DNA from: Arthrobacter sp. UNC362MFTsu5.1
Lineage (GTDB): Bacteria > Actinomycetota > Actinomycetes > Actinomycetales > Micrococcaceae
DNA length: 36,681 bases
Direction: 5' to 3'
Assembly: GCF_000685965.1 (NCBI RefSeq)
Contig: NZ_JMLE01000037.1
Span: forward strand, 1 to 36,681
In this document: piece by piece, positions 23,944 to 31,151 of the stretch
Layout: the number at the start of each line of letters is the position of its first letter
Numbering within the stretch: the stretch's first letter is position 1
The notes under the pieces: generated by a model
What the model was told of the DNA's origin: nothing
Seen by the model: the letters and a program-made list of their open reading frames with translations, nothing else
Database searches by the model: none
Position numbers and translations under genes: made by a program

Positions 23944-24339
23944 ATGGAGATGCGCCTTGAAGTTGTTCAGGTCCCGGTAGCCGATGTCGACAGGTCGAAA
24001 ACGTTCTATACGGAGAAGCTTGGTTTTGTCCTCGACCACGACGTTGAGTACATCCCCGGAATGAGGGTGGTCCAGCTGACCCCGCCGGGTTCGGCCGTTT
24101 CCATCGTGATAGGTACGGGGATGACCAGCATGACGCCCGGCAGCCTCGAAGGGTTGCAGCTCGTCGTGCCGGAGCTGGGTACTGTGCGCACGGAACTTCT
24201 GCGCCGCGGCGCCGATGTCAGTGAAATTCAAGACATGGGCGGCGTGCAGTTTGCCTACTTCGGGGACCCGGACGGAAACCGCTGGGTCATTCAGGGCGCC
24301 ACGCCCCAGGACGTCAGGGATGCCCACCTGGATGGGTAA
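23944..24339 (+). CDS. VOC (glyoxalase/bleomycin-resistance fold) family protein
   Basis: This 131-residue protein has two beta-alpha-beta-beta-beta modules: LEVVQVPVADVDRSKTFYTE at the start and FAYFGDPDGNRWVIQG near the end, the classical VOC closing motif. The family includes glyoxalases, ring-cleaving dioxygenases and resistance proteins, and the substrate cannot be told. The start is ATG 23944 or the in-frame ATG 23950; neither has a strong ribosome site. It is followed directly by a strong hairpin. Confidence 0.85.
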   Translation: MEMRLEVVQVPVADVDRSKTFYTEKLGFVLDHDVEYIPGMRVVQLTPPGSAVSIVIGTGMTSMTPGSLEGLQLVVPELGTVRTELLRRGADVSEIQDMGGVQFAYFGDPDGNRWVIQGATPQDVRDAHLDG

Positions 24340-24347
24340 CTAAACAG

Positions 24348-24388
24348 AATCAGGACCGGACGCCGATTAGTGGCCTCCGGTCCTGATT
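24348..24388 (+). terminator. Strong 13-bp hairpin after the VOC gene
   Basis: Bases 24348-24360 pair perfectly with 24376-24388 around a 15-base loop, which can itself close through GCC/GGC. It begins eight bases after the VOC stop and is followed by a loosely T-rich run. Because an opposing gene ends at 24462, it may stop transcription from both sides. Confidence 0.75.
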
Positions 24389-24461
24389 GTCCCTATTCAT
24401 TGTGTTAGGTCTCAGGCCAGCCATTGTGACGTCCGTGGGAACGGCACCGGCCGGGGTCCCT

Positions 24462-24782
24462 TTAGTGCGCTGCTGCGTAGCGCTCCATCACATCAGCCTG
24501 AATACGGCCCCGGGCATTCACGGGGATGCTGTTTTCAATAGCCCACGCGCGGACAGCCTTGGCGTCTTTGAGGCCGGTGCCGGGTCGTCGCGCCGGCCTG
24601 GCGCGTCCTGTGGTCTTTCTCGCGACGGCGGTGTACTTATTCAATGCCTCACGCAGTTCGGCGGCGTGGACGTTATTGAGATCAATCTCATATTCGGCAG
24701 CATCGATGGAAAAAATGATTGTTTCATTCGCTTCGGAACCGTCGAGATCGTCTTCAAGCGTGGTTATTACTCGTTTTGCCAT
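24462..24782 (-). CDS. Lsr2-like nucleoid-associated protein
   Basis: This 106-residue protein has the two-part Lsr2 plan. The N-terminal oligomerisation sheet/helix (AKRVITTLEDDLDGSEANE, then HAAELREALNKY) is followed by a linker of basic residues and a C-terminal AT-DNA-binding domain (AVRAWAIENSIPVNARGRI, with the RGR minor-groove motif). Lsr2 coats AT-rich, often foreign DNA and silences it (family knowledge). The MAKR start at 24782 is chosen by homology; an in-frame extension upstream lies in the promoter region. The gene itself is less GC-rich than its surroundings, which may make it subject to its own product. Confidence 0.9.
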   Translation of the reverse strand: MAKRVITTLEDDLDGSEANETIIFSIDAAEYEIDLNNVHAAELREALNKYTAVARKTTGRARPARRPGTGLKDAKAVRAWAIENSIPVNARGRIQADVMERYAAAH

Positions 24783-24804
24783 GCCGGTTAGGTTATCACT
24801 CGTC

Positions 24805-24828
24805 ATTGATAATAAATCCGGTATCAAT
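24805..24828 (-). promoter_or_regulatory. Inverted repeat in the AT-rich lsr2-like promoter region
   Basis: The 7-bp perfect arms ATTGATA (24805-24811) and TATCAAT (24822-24828) with a 10-base spacer lie 22 bases upstream of the Lsr2-like start, in an unusually AT-rich pocket. It is a candidate operator or overlapping promoter element. No factor is assigned. Confidence 0.4.
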
Positions 24829-24939
24829 ATTGCTTAATTCACGAAATGCCGTGATTGCCTGAAGTAATTCAACGCTGAATAGGCTGCTGTGAATATGCTC
24901 CTGCTCCCCGCTGAGGGGGACACCTTCGGGGCAGGGGCG

Positions 24940-25362
24940 CTACTCGAGGGTCGGCCGCCGTCGTTGCTGTTTTGTCGCCGAACGCTGTTCTTTTGCGGCA
25001 AGGCGCCGACGATTGGAACCGCGTGTGGGTCTGGTCGCCCGGCGGGGAGCAGCTTCGGGGGCAAGGGCGCTTGCCAGGATGTCGGAAAGTTTGGCCAGGG
25101 CGATCTCCCGGTTGCGCAACTGGGACCGCTGCTCGGAGGCGGTTACCGTGACTACCCCGGCGATGAGCCGCCGTGCGAGCCGCGTGACCAGTATCATGCG
25201 TTGGTCGTCCGAAAGCGCCGCAGAGTTCTTGACGTTCCACGAGAGTTCGACGCGGCTGTCCGAGGTGTTGACGTGTTGGCCGCCCGGGCCGGACGAGCGG
25301 GAGAACCGCCAGCGGAGTTCAGACGCGGGAATTGTGAGCGCGGGCGACACCTCCAGATCCAT
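24940..25362 (-). CDS. arfB: Alternative ribosome-rescue factor / peptidyl-tRNA hydrolase ArfB
   Basis: This 140-residue class I release-factor-like protein frees ribosomes stalled without a stop codon. The catalytic GGQ is at residues 27-29 within SRSSGPGGQHVN, and the domain continues with VELSWNVKNS and SQLRNREIALAKL. A long basic tail follows (about 105-140, rich in R/K), which in ArfB enters the empty mRNA channel. The protein is short and lacks the codon-reading domains of RF1/RF2. ATG 25362 is preferred; an upstream in-frame TTG at 25380 adds a cysteine-rich stub. It is transcribed toward the Lsr2-like gene, which has its own promoter region. Confidence 0.92.
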   Translation of the reverse strand: MDLEVSPALTIPASELRWRFSRSSGPGGQHVNTSDSRVELSWNVKNSAALSDDQRMILVTRLARRLIAGVVTVTASEQRSQLRNREIALAKLSDILASALAPEAAPRRATRPTRGSNRRRLAAKEQRSATKQQRRRPTLE

Positions 25363-25541
25363 GCAACAAGCGTTGCACAAGCCGGGCGTGATCGAAGCCT
25401 CGACGTCGGGCTGCCTGGTCCGATGCGACTCGCAGGCGATGCCGAACTCGCTTTTGTTGTCCGCCAGGGGCAGGAGACAGACTGGTCTTTCTGGTTATAG
25501 GCTTGGGTCAAAGTTCGTTGCAGCCGGGGAGGGAGATTCTC

Positions 25542-25697
25542 ATGACGGTCAACCGTGTGGATGACCAGCCGGTTCTGCGGGAGCCGAAGGAGGGCGACCG
25601 CACGTGGGTCAGCCACCGCCCCACAGCGGACGGCCCGGTCAGCGGTCATTGGCTGGTCTACAGTGCGGAGACCGGCTTCTGGCACTCCGAAGCCTGA
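25542..25697 (+). CDS. Small hypothetical protein (51 aa)
   Basis: I do not recognise this protein. It has 51 residues and is charged at the N-terminus (DDQPVLREPKEGDRTWVSHR), then has an aromatic end (GHWLVYSAETGFWHSEA) that could form a small beta sheet. The ATG at 25542 is backed by an excellent ribosome site (GGGGAGGGA, 25526-25534), which is the main reason to accept it as a gene. It stands alone; the APC permease gene converges on it. Confidence 0.6.
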   Translation: MTVNRVDDQPVLREPKEGDRTWVSHRPTADGPVSGHWLVYSAETGFWHSEA

Positions 25698-25756
25698 ACG
25701 TGGCGGGACGCTGCCGGCCCGGCCGATCCTGACCTCCATGGTTGCGGGTAAGCCCG

Positions 25757-27736
25757 TTACCCCACGTGGATGCGCGGCCGGCGGGCGGGATCCGGTTCGT
25801 GCTTCCGGATGATCTCCCGCACAACCGGTGGAGTGTCGCCGCGGCCCAGGAGCAGGTAGCGCATCAGGTGGGCGAGCGGGTTGCCTTCGGACCATTCAAA
25901 GTACGCGTGCGGGATGACGCCGGCAGTGTCCCGGAGGGCCAGGAGGATCGCAGCGATGGCGTTGGGGGCTGCAGGACTTTCGACCCGCAGGATGCGGTGT
26001 CCGTCCACTTCGACGCCGTGCACGTCCAGGGTCCCGCCGAAGTTGGAGGGGTCGATGATGTCGATTTCAAGGAAGATGACGTCTGCAGTCCCGGGGACAG
26101 CGTTCTGGCCCCGTTGTTCGTATTCCTTTTCGGAGTATTCCCGGTTGTCACCGGTCTGGCGGCGGTTGGCGATCAGGTTCAGGGCGCCGTCGTAGTCCAG
26201 GGAATCGGCGATGAAGCGGCGGGTGTTCTCGTCAAATCTGATCAGGTCGGCACGCAGCTCCGTGGTCCGCGCGACACGGGAAACCAGCGAGATGGCGATG
26301 ATGCCCAGGATAAAAAAGGCCGAGATGGTCAGGCCATCGGGCTTCTCGATGACGTTAGCGGCCAGCGCGTAGAGCAGTATCAGGGACAGCAGGGCAAAGC
26401 CTGCCCCGGCCCGTCGGTTGCCCCGGCTGAAGGCGGAGATGGTGACGGCGATGGATCCTGAGACCATCATGGCCAGGATGCCTGTGGCGTAGGCGCCGGC
26501 CTGGGCGTTGACGTCTGCGTTGAAGCCGATGGTTATGAGGATGCTGACCGCCGTGTAGACGATGACCACGGGTCGGACCGCGCGTCCCCATTCGGGGGCC
26601 ATGCCGTAGGCGGGGAGGTAGCGCGGGACGATGTTGATCAGGCCGGCCATGGCCGAGGCGCCGGCAAACCACAGAATCAGGATGCTGCTGATGTCATAGA
26701 CCGTGCCGAAGCCGTTTCCCAGTTGCTGGTGGGCCAGGTAGGCCAGGGCTCGTCCGCTGGCCTCGCCCCCGGGCTCGAATTCCTTGGCCGGGATCAGGGC
26801 CGTGGTGACGAAACTGCTGCCCAGGAGGTAGACGCTCATGATGGCAGCGGCCGCTGTGAGCAGTTTGCGGGTGTTCCGCACCCTGGCGGTGAGTCGTTCC
26901 TCGGCGGTCCTGCCCTCGGCGGCCACCAACGGCATCATGCTGACGCCTGTTTCGAACCCGGACAGGCCGAGGACCAGCAGCGGGAAGGCAATGACGGCAG
27001 GGCCCACAATGTCCCCGAAGCCGCCGCGTGCCGACAGGTCCCCGGTCCACGCGGACAGGGCTTCGGGATCGCTGATGACGGTGGCCACGCCGGTGATGAT
27101 GACCACGGCATTGAGGAACAGGAATAATGCCACCAGCGGAATGGCCACCACAACGGCCTCGCTGAAACCCAGCAGGAACACACCGCCCAGTATCAGCAGG
27201 AGGACCACGGTAATGAGGACGGCCTGTCCATCGAGGAAATCCGGGAGATAGGGGTTTTCGAGCATGTGCACAGTGGCATCGGCCGAGGAAAGCGTGATGG
27301 TGATGATCCAGGAAGTTGCCACGAATCCCAGGAGGACCAGGACGAAAATCTTCCCCCGCCAGAACGGCAGGAGGCTTTCCAGCATGGCAACCGACCCTTG
27401 TCCGTGCGGGCTTTCGCGGGCCACCCTGCGGTACATCGGCAGCATCCCCAGAAGCGTGAGGGCAACGATCAGCAGGGTGGCCAGCGGCGACAGCGCGCCG
27501 GCGGCAAGCGCGGCGATGGCAGGCAGGTACGACAGCGTGGAGAAGTAGTCAACGCCGGTCAGGCACATGACCTTCCACCATGCCTGGGGAGTGGTGTGGT
27601 CTTCGGGGCTCTCCGGGCCGATCACCGGCTGGACCTGGTGCTTGAGCAGCCACCGCCCCAGAGCGTTTCCCGTATCGGTCGGTTGTCCCGGCCGGCGGAC
27701 TTCCGCGGGAATGATCTGGCGGTCTGTACCGCTCAT
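25757..27736 (-). CDS. APC superfamily amino acid/cation permease
   Basis: This 659-residue membrane transporter begins with a soluble stretch of about 50 residues. It then has some 12 hydrophobic segments (from MCLTGVDYFSTLSYLPAIAA on, to LTISAFFILGIIAISLVSR) and a soluble C-terminal domain of about 170 residues that includes IDIIDPSNFGGTL and RDTAGVIPHAYFEW. The APC core is shown by GVDYFSTLSY in TM1 and PLLVLGLSGFETG mid-protein. The substrate is unknown; the size and soluble tail recall large APC proteins rather than simple amino-acid permeases. The ATG at 27736 has AGGAG just upstream. It looks monocistronic, with about 157 bases of upstream non-coding DNA. Confidence 0.88.
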   Translation of the reverse strand: MSGTDRQIIPAEVRRPGQPTDTGNALGRWLLKHQVQPVIGPESPEDHTTPQAWWKVMCLTGVDYFSTLSYLPAIAALAAGALSPLATLLIVALTLLGMLPMYRRVARESPHGQGSVAMLESLLPFWRGKIFVLVLLGFVATSWIITITLSSADATVHMLENPYLPDFLDGQAVLITVVLLLILGGVFLLGFSEAVVVAIPLVALFLFLNAVVIITGVATVISDPEALSAWTGDLSARGGFGDIVGPAVIAFPLLVLGLSGFETGVSMMPLVAAEGRTAEERLTARVRNTRKLLTAAAAIMSVYLLGSSFVTTALIPAKEFEPGGEASGRALAYLAHQQLGNGFGTVYDISSILILWFAGASAMAGLINIVPRYLPAYGMAPEWGRAVRPVVIVYTAVSILITIGFNADVNAQAGAYATGILAMMVSGSIAVTISAFSRGNRRAGAGFALLSLILLYALAANVIEKPDGLTISAFFILGIIAISLVSRVARTTELRADLIRFDENTRRFIADSLDYDGALNLIANRRQTGDNREYSEKEYEQRGQNAVPGTADVIFLEIDIIDPSNFGGTLDVHGVEVDGHRILRVESPAAPNAIAAILLALRDTAGVIPHAYFEWSEGNPLAHLMRYLLLGRGDTPPVVREIIRKHEPDPARRPRIHVG

Positions 27737-27893
27737 TTGCGTCTCCTAGGCTCGGCCGGCGCAGCACATTGACCTGCACCCATACTTCGGCGATTCAACC
27801 TATTCCGGGACGGGAGGGAAAGGGCGGTTTTGTCCGATTCCTTTACGCTTTCTTAACGCCGGCGGCGCCAACGCACTCAGGCAGGCCGGCAGC

Positions 27894-28523
27894 CTATGGC
27901 TCCTGCACTTCTTCGATCCAGCGTGCCAGCGCCTTGACGTCGTCAAGGCCTATGTTGTGGCCGCCCGGGGATCGTACGCCCACTGTCTTTGCGCCTGACT
28001 CGTCGGCTAGGTAGCCCCAGGTGTGCTCCAGCAGTTCGGCCGGTATGACTGAGTCGGCGTCGCCGTGGGCAACGAACATGGGAACGTCCTGCAGCCGGCC
28101 CGGCGTGGTGGGCACTCCGGCGTCGAAAGGCAGGGTTCCGCGAAGGATTGCCGCGCCCGCGAAGCGTTTCGGATCGTCGAGGACCAGGCCTCCGGCGAAG
28201 GCTGCGCCGCCGCTGAAGCCCACGAGGATCACTGGCCGCGGAGCAGGCGCGATAGTTTCCAGCCACTCCTTGAACCATGCCATGGTCTCGGCCAGGGATT
28301 CGGCTACGGGGCGGCCGATGCCGCGGTTGGCGAACCAGGCAAACCCTGGGCCTTCCGCCAGCGGTGCCCGCACCGCTGCGTAACTCGGACCGATAGGAAG
28401 GTGGTCGGCCAAGGTGATGATGTCCGTTTCGCGCGACCCGCGCCCGTGCAGCAGGATCACAAGGGCCTTGCCGGCATCGTCCGGCGAATGCCATGCAGTG
28501 GTCGGGTCAGGCAGCTTGCTCAA
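27894..28523 (-). CDS. Alpha/beta hydrolase (carboxylesterase/phospholipase family)
   Basis: This 209-residue serine hydrolase has the nucleophile elbow GFSGG (VILVGFSGGAAFAGGL), an oxyanion strand VILLHGRGS near the N-terminus, the acid in HGDADSVIP, and the catalytic histidine in SPGGHNIG. It belongs to the small carboxylesterase/phospholipase group that includes MhqD-like hydrolases of quinone stress. The start is a TTG at 28523 whose bases overlap the stop of a 23-codon ORF (TTGA). With no other ribosome site, the hydrolase is probably translated by coupling to that short ORF. Confidence 0.87.
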   Translation of the reverse strand: MSKLPDPTTAWHSPDDAGKALVILLHGRGSRETDIITLADHLPIGPSYAAVRAPLAEGPGFAWFANRGIGRPVAESLAETMAWFKEWLETIAPAPRPVILVGFSGGAAFAGGLVLDDPKRFAGAAILRGTLPFDAGVPTTPGRLQDVPMFVAHGDADSVIPAELLEHTWGYLADESGAKTVGVRSPGGHNIGLDDVKALARWIEEVQEP

Positions 28524-28591
28524 GCTACTGCCCCGGTGAGGTCGATGAGCGGTAAGGCGGGTTTGCTGAAGTCGAGGGGACGGGTGTCCAT
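28520..28591 (-). CDS. 23-aa ORF overlapping the hydrolase start
   Basis: An ATG at 28591 with a good site (CAGGAG, six bases upstream) opens a 23-residue frame: MDTRPLDFSKPALPLIDLT, then GAVA. It ends at TGA 28522-28520, inside the TTGA that starts the hydrolase. Position and ribosome site argue for real translation. It may be a leader peptide, or the fused ends of a deleted partner gene; MhqD-like hydrolases often follow a ring-cleaving VOC dioxygenase. I cannot tell which. Confidence 0.5.
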   Translation of the reverse strand: MDTRPLDFSKPALPLIDLTGAVA

Positions 28592-28660
28592 GGTGGCTCC
28601 TGTTTCGCTACTGATGCGATCCACAAAAGGATTGCTTTACGCTTCAACTAAGCCCATTCC

Positions 28661-28684
28661 GTGTTCTATTCCCGTGTTCTATTC
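28661..28684 (+). repeat. 11-bp direct repeat upstream of the hydrolase operon
   Basis: GTGTTCTATTC occurs at 28661-28671 and 28674-28684 with a 13-base period, about 70 bases upstream of the 23-codon ORF. It could be a regulator site for the minus-strand operon. It lies in a short stretch with more A/T than the surroundings. Confidence 0.6.
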
Positions 28685-28810
28685 ACGCGGCTTTCAGCCG
28701 TCGGGTGCACTAAGGAAGGCTCGGGTCCAGATCGTGGGCGCGGTGCGGGACCGCCAGCGGAACATGGACCGGGGCAACGACTTCTTCAACCCCTAAGCCG
28801 GCGGGTTGTG

Positions 28811-29401
28811 TCACCTTCCCAGATGGGGTGCTGCGCGGACGTGCGTGCGTTGGCCTTGCTTTCCGATGAGGCTGAGGAATTCGACGGGACCGGCGCCTGT
28901 GGCGCCGAACCAGTGCGGGGTGCGGGTGTCGAACTCCGCGGCCTCACCGGGTTTGAGGATGAGGTCGTGTTCGCCGAGAACAAGGCGCAAGGTGCCGTCG
29001 AGCACGTAAACCCAGTCGTATCCGTCGTGGGTCCGTAGCTGCGGGTCCTGTTCATCCTTGCCTGCCGGGAGGATGAATTTGTAGGCCTGGATGCCGCCTG
29101 GCCGGCGAGTCAATGGCAGGATCGTCGACCCGTCTGCGCTGGCGACGGGCCGCAAATTAACGCGGGGGTCCCCGGTCGGTGGCGCGTCGACGAGCTCGTC
29201 CAGTGTCACCCCGTGGACGCGGGCCAGCGGCAGCAACTGCTCGAGAGTGGGTCGCCTCAGGCCTGCTTCGAGCCGGGAGAGCGTGCTGGCGGAGATCCCT
29301 GTCTGTTCCGCCAGGTCCGCGAGCGTTACGTCCCGGCGGAGCCGGAGGCGCTTGAGCCGGGGTCCGACAGCGTTGAGGGTGTGGTCTACGTCGCGGGTCA
29401 T
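28811..29401 (-). CDS. XRE-family regulator with C-terminal cupin
   Basis: This 196-residue protein has an N-terminal Cro/CI-type HTH (residues about 14-68: RLKRLRLRRDVTLADLAEQT, then ISASTLSRLEAGLRRPTLEQ) and a C-terminal cupin_2 barrel (about 105-190) with YDWVYVLDGTLRLVLGE and LKPGEAAEFDTRTPHWFG. XRE-cupin proteins usually sense small ligands and repress nearby genes. The ATG at 29401 is chosen because the HTH starts just after it; longer in-frame starts run through the divergent promoter. It is divergent from the methyltransferase gene with a 14-bp palindrome between them. Confidence 0.9.
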   Translation of the reverse strand: MTRDVDHTLNAVGPRLKRLRLRRDVTLADLAEQTGISASTLSRLEAGLRRPTLEQLLPLARVHGVTLDELVDAPPTGDPRVNLRPVASADGSTILPLTRRPGGIQAYKFILPAGKDEQDPQLRTHDGYDWVYVLDGTLRLVLGEHDLILKPGEAAEFDTRTPHWFGATGAGPVEFLSLIGKQGQRTHVRAAPHLGR

Positions 29402-29410
29402 GCCCCGATT

Positions 29411-29424
29411 TTGCCATTTGGCAA
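29411..29424 (+). promoter_or_regulatory. Palindromic operator candidate between XRE-cupin and methyltransferase genes
   Basis: TTGCCA-TT-TGGCAA (29411-29424) has perfect 6-bp arms and sits ten bases upstream of the XRE-cupin start in the shared divergent region. Such short dyads suit XRE dimers, so autoregulation and control of the methyltransferase are likely. It is inferred from symmetry. Confidence 0.55.
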
Positions 29425-29498
29425 TGTTGCTTGCACCTTCGCCGCCTTGTTGGGCACGATCGACGGTAAAGCTTGTATCAAATCGAAAGGGATTCGGC

Positions 29499-30140
29499 GT
29501 GGACCAGACGGCACATACGTTCGGCAAGGGCTATTGGGAGAGACACTGGGAACAGGTCCACGATGCTGCGCCTGGAGGCTTGGGCGCGGGCAGCCCGAAC
29601 CCGTATCTCGCACAAGAAACGGACGGCCTGACGCCGGGTACGGCGCTGGACGCCGGATGCGGGACGGGGGCGGAAGCCATCTGGCTGGCATCTCGCGGAT
29701 GGAAGGTCACTGGAGCCGATATTTCCGCCGCTGCCCTCACCCACGCAGCCGCGAGCGCAGCCAAGCAGACCGTGGCCACCGGGGTGACCTGGGTCGAGGC
29801 GGACCTGACCATCTGGGAACCGGGAGGCCTTTTTGACCTTGTGACCACCAATTACGCCCACCCCGCGATGCCGCAGCTGGCGTTCTACCGGCGTATCGCG
29901 GACTGGGTCGCGCCGGGAGGCACGCTGTTGATCGTCGGGCACCTGCACGACCCCTCCTCACCGGGACACGGAAACCTCTCTCCCGCCGAGGCCACCGTCA
30001 CGCTCGCGGACATCACCGGGGGCCTCGACCCTGCCATGTGGAGCCTGGACAGTGCCCGGGTGCAGACGCGCACAGTCGACGGACCCGGGGGCCACGGCGC
30101 GTCCCTGCGCGACGTCGTTGTCCGGGCCACCCGGCAGTAA
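29499..30140 (+). CDS. SAM-dependent class I methyltransferase
   Basis: This 213-residue Rossmann-fold methyltransferase has motif I at residues 49-58 (ALDAGCGTGAEA), the acidic end of beta-2 in KVTGADIS, and the post-motif blocks TWVEADLTIWEP and LVTTNYAHP. WVAPGGTLLIVGH corresponds to motif III. The N-terminal FGKGYWERHWEQVH resembles small-molecule methyltransferases of the thiopurine/tellurite type. The GTG at 29499 has GAAAGGG at 29485-29491. Substrate unknown. It is probably controlled by the divergent XRE-cupin regulator. Confidence 0.9.
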   Translation: MDQTAHTFGKGYWERHWEQVHDAAPGGLGAGSPNPYLAQETDGLTPGTALDAGCGTGAEAIWLASRGWKVTGADISAAALTHAAASAAKQTVATGVTWVEADLTIWEPGGLFDLVTTNYAHPAMPQLAFYRRIADWVAPGGTLLIVGHLHDPSSPGHGNLSPAEATVTLADITGGLDPAMWSLDSARVQTRTVDGPGGHGASLRDVVVRATRQ

Positions 30141-30201
30141 ACCCGCCTGAGACCGCGTCCAGGTAATCCGCGGCCTCGGGCAGTGGCAATAGCGGGGCCG
30201 C

Positions 30202-30372
30202 CTACACAAGCGGCCACGGGTAGCGTTCCCCGGCTTCGGGCTTGTAGACCGCATACGCCGAGTCGTCCCCGGAGGAAGCCCGGACGAAGAACGCCGCGTT
30301 GCTGCCCCGGGGGATGCGTCCCAGCATCTCGACGCGGCCGCCGGTGAGCAGTGTCAGTTCCCGTCCGGACAC
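30202..30372 (-). pseudogene. Remnant of an SCO1664-family gene (56 codons)
   Basis: Directly after the histidine phosphatase gene a frame opens at GTG 30372 (GGGAG six bases upstream) and ends at TAG 30204-30202. Its residues 3-49 (GRELTLLTGGRVEMLG at the start, AYAVYKPEAGER at the end) match the N-terminus of SCO1664-type proteins, kinase-like proteins of about 250 residues often encoded beside this phosphatase (recalled neighbourhood). After YKPEAGER, where relatives continue with a P-L-W-D-F block, it ends in YPWPLV. That resembles the family's usual proline/tryptophan C-terminus, so an internal deletion of some 190 codons may have joined the two ends. It is probably non-functional. Confidence 0.6.
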
Positions 30373-30385
30373 CGTCTGCTCCCGT

Positions 30386-31057
30386 TCACCGCGCCCTCAG
30401 CCCGTTCAAGGGTTCCAGCGTCGAATTCACCATGAGGACGGCAGGGGGCCGGCCCTCGCCGTAGGAAATGACCGTGACCGAGCCCGGGCTGATGACGATC
30501 CGCTGGAAGTGGTCCAGCTGTGTACCGAAGGCGTGGGCCACGGCCGCTTTGATCGGGTCGGCATGCGAGAAGCACACGACGACGCCCCCGGCGTGGGCGG
30601 AACGCAGCACCTCAAGTGCTCCGACCATCCGCTCCTGCATCTCCGCGAAGCTCTCCCCGTCGGGGAAACGGAACGTTGACGGACTCTGCTGTACGGTCTG
30701 CCATTCCGGCAGGACCGCCAGTTCGGCGAGCGCGGCGCCGGTCCACTCGCCGAAGTCGCACTCGATCAGGCCGGCGTCCTGGTTCACGTCACGCCCGGTG
30801 GAGGCTGCCGTGGGCTCTGCAGTTTCGCGCGTGCGCTCCAGGGGGGAGGAGTAGATGGCGTCGACGGCAAGACCCGCGAGCCGTTCCGCGACCCTTACTG
30901 CCTGGGCGCGGCCGCGCTCGGAAAGATGCAGCCCCGGTGCCCGTCCCGGCAGTACCGTACCCGTCGTCGGCGTCTCTCCGTGGCGCACCAGAAGCACGAG
31001 GGTGCCCGCCGGTCCCGGGGATGGCGCGGGCGGTGCCGAAGCCGTTGCTGCAGTCAT
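30386..31057 (-). CDS. Histidine phosphatase family protein (MSMEG_4193-like phosphomutase)
   Basis: This 223-residue histidine phosphatase/phosphoglycerate-mutase-like enzyme has the catalytic RHG at residues 25-27 (LLVRHGETP), a second conserved arginine in SSPLERTRETA, the acid in ECDFGEW, and the second histidine in CFSHADPIKAA. The C-terminal ISPGSVTVISYGEG with VLMVNST is typical of the actinobacterial MSMEG_4193 group. The substrate is unknown. The ATG at 31057 fits the family after a proline-rich lead. It is divergent from the AAA+ ATPase gene, and its stop lies 13 bases before the SCO1664 remnant, its expected operon partner. Confidence 0.88.
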   Translation of the reverse strand: MTAATASAPPAPSPGPAGTLVLLVRHGETPTTGTVLPGRAPGLHLSERGRAQAVRVAERLAGLAVDAIYSSPLERTRETAEPTAASTGRDVNQDAGLIECDFGEWTGAALAELAVLPEWQTVQQSPSTFRFPDGESFAEMQERMVGALEVLRSAHAGGVVVCFSHADPIKAAVAHAFGTQLDHFQRIVISPGSVTVISYGEGRPPAVLMVNSTLEPLNGLRAR

Positions 31058-31151
31058 CAAAATCCAGCGTAGGCCGTGGCACGGACCCGCGGGTGAAAAA
31101 CCGGGGGAAATTCCCTCGATTCCCCGCACGGTGGAGGTCTACGGTAGAGAG

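Noticed and set aside
27737..27893. Riboswitch (for example a c-di-AMP type) upstream of the APC permease
   Set aside because: I looked for conserved stems and found no recognisable riboswitch pattern, only a ribosome site and GC-rich flanks.
28700..28796. Similarity of this stretch to ring-cleaving dioxygenases (QRN-M-D pattern)
   Set aside because: The match is only a few residues, is on the strand opposite to the hydrolase operon, and lacks the metal-binding histidine context.
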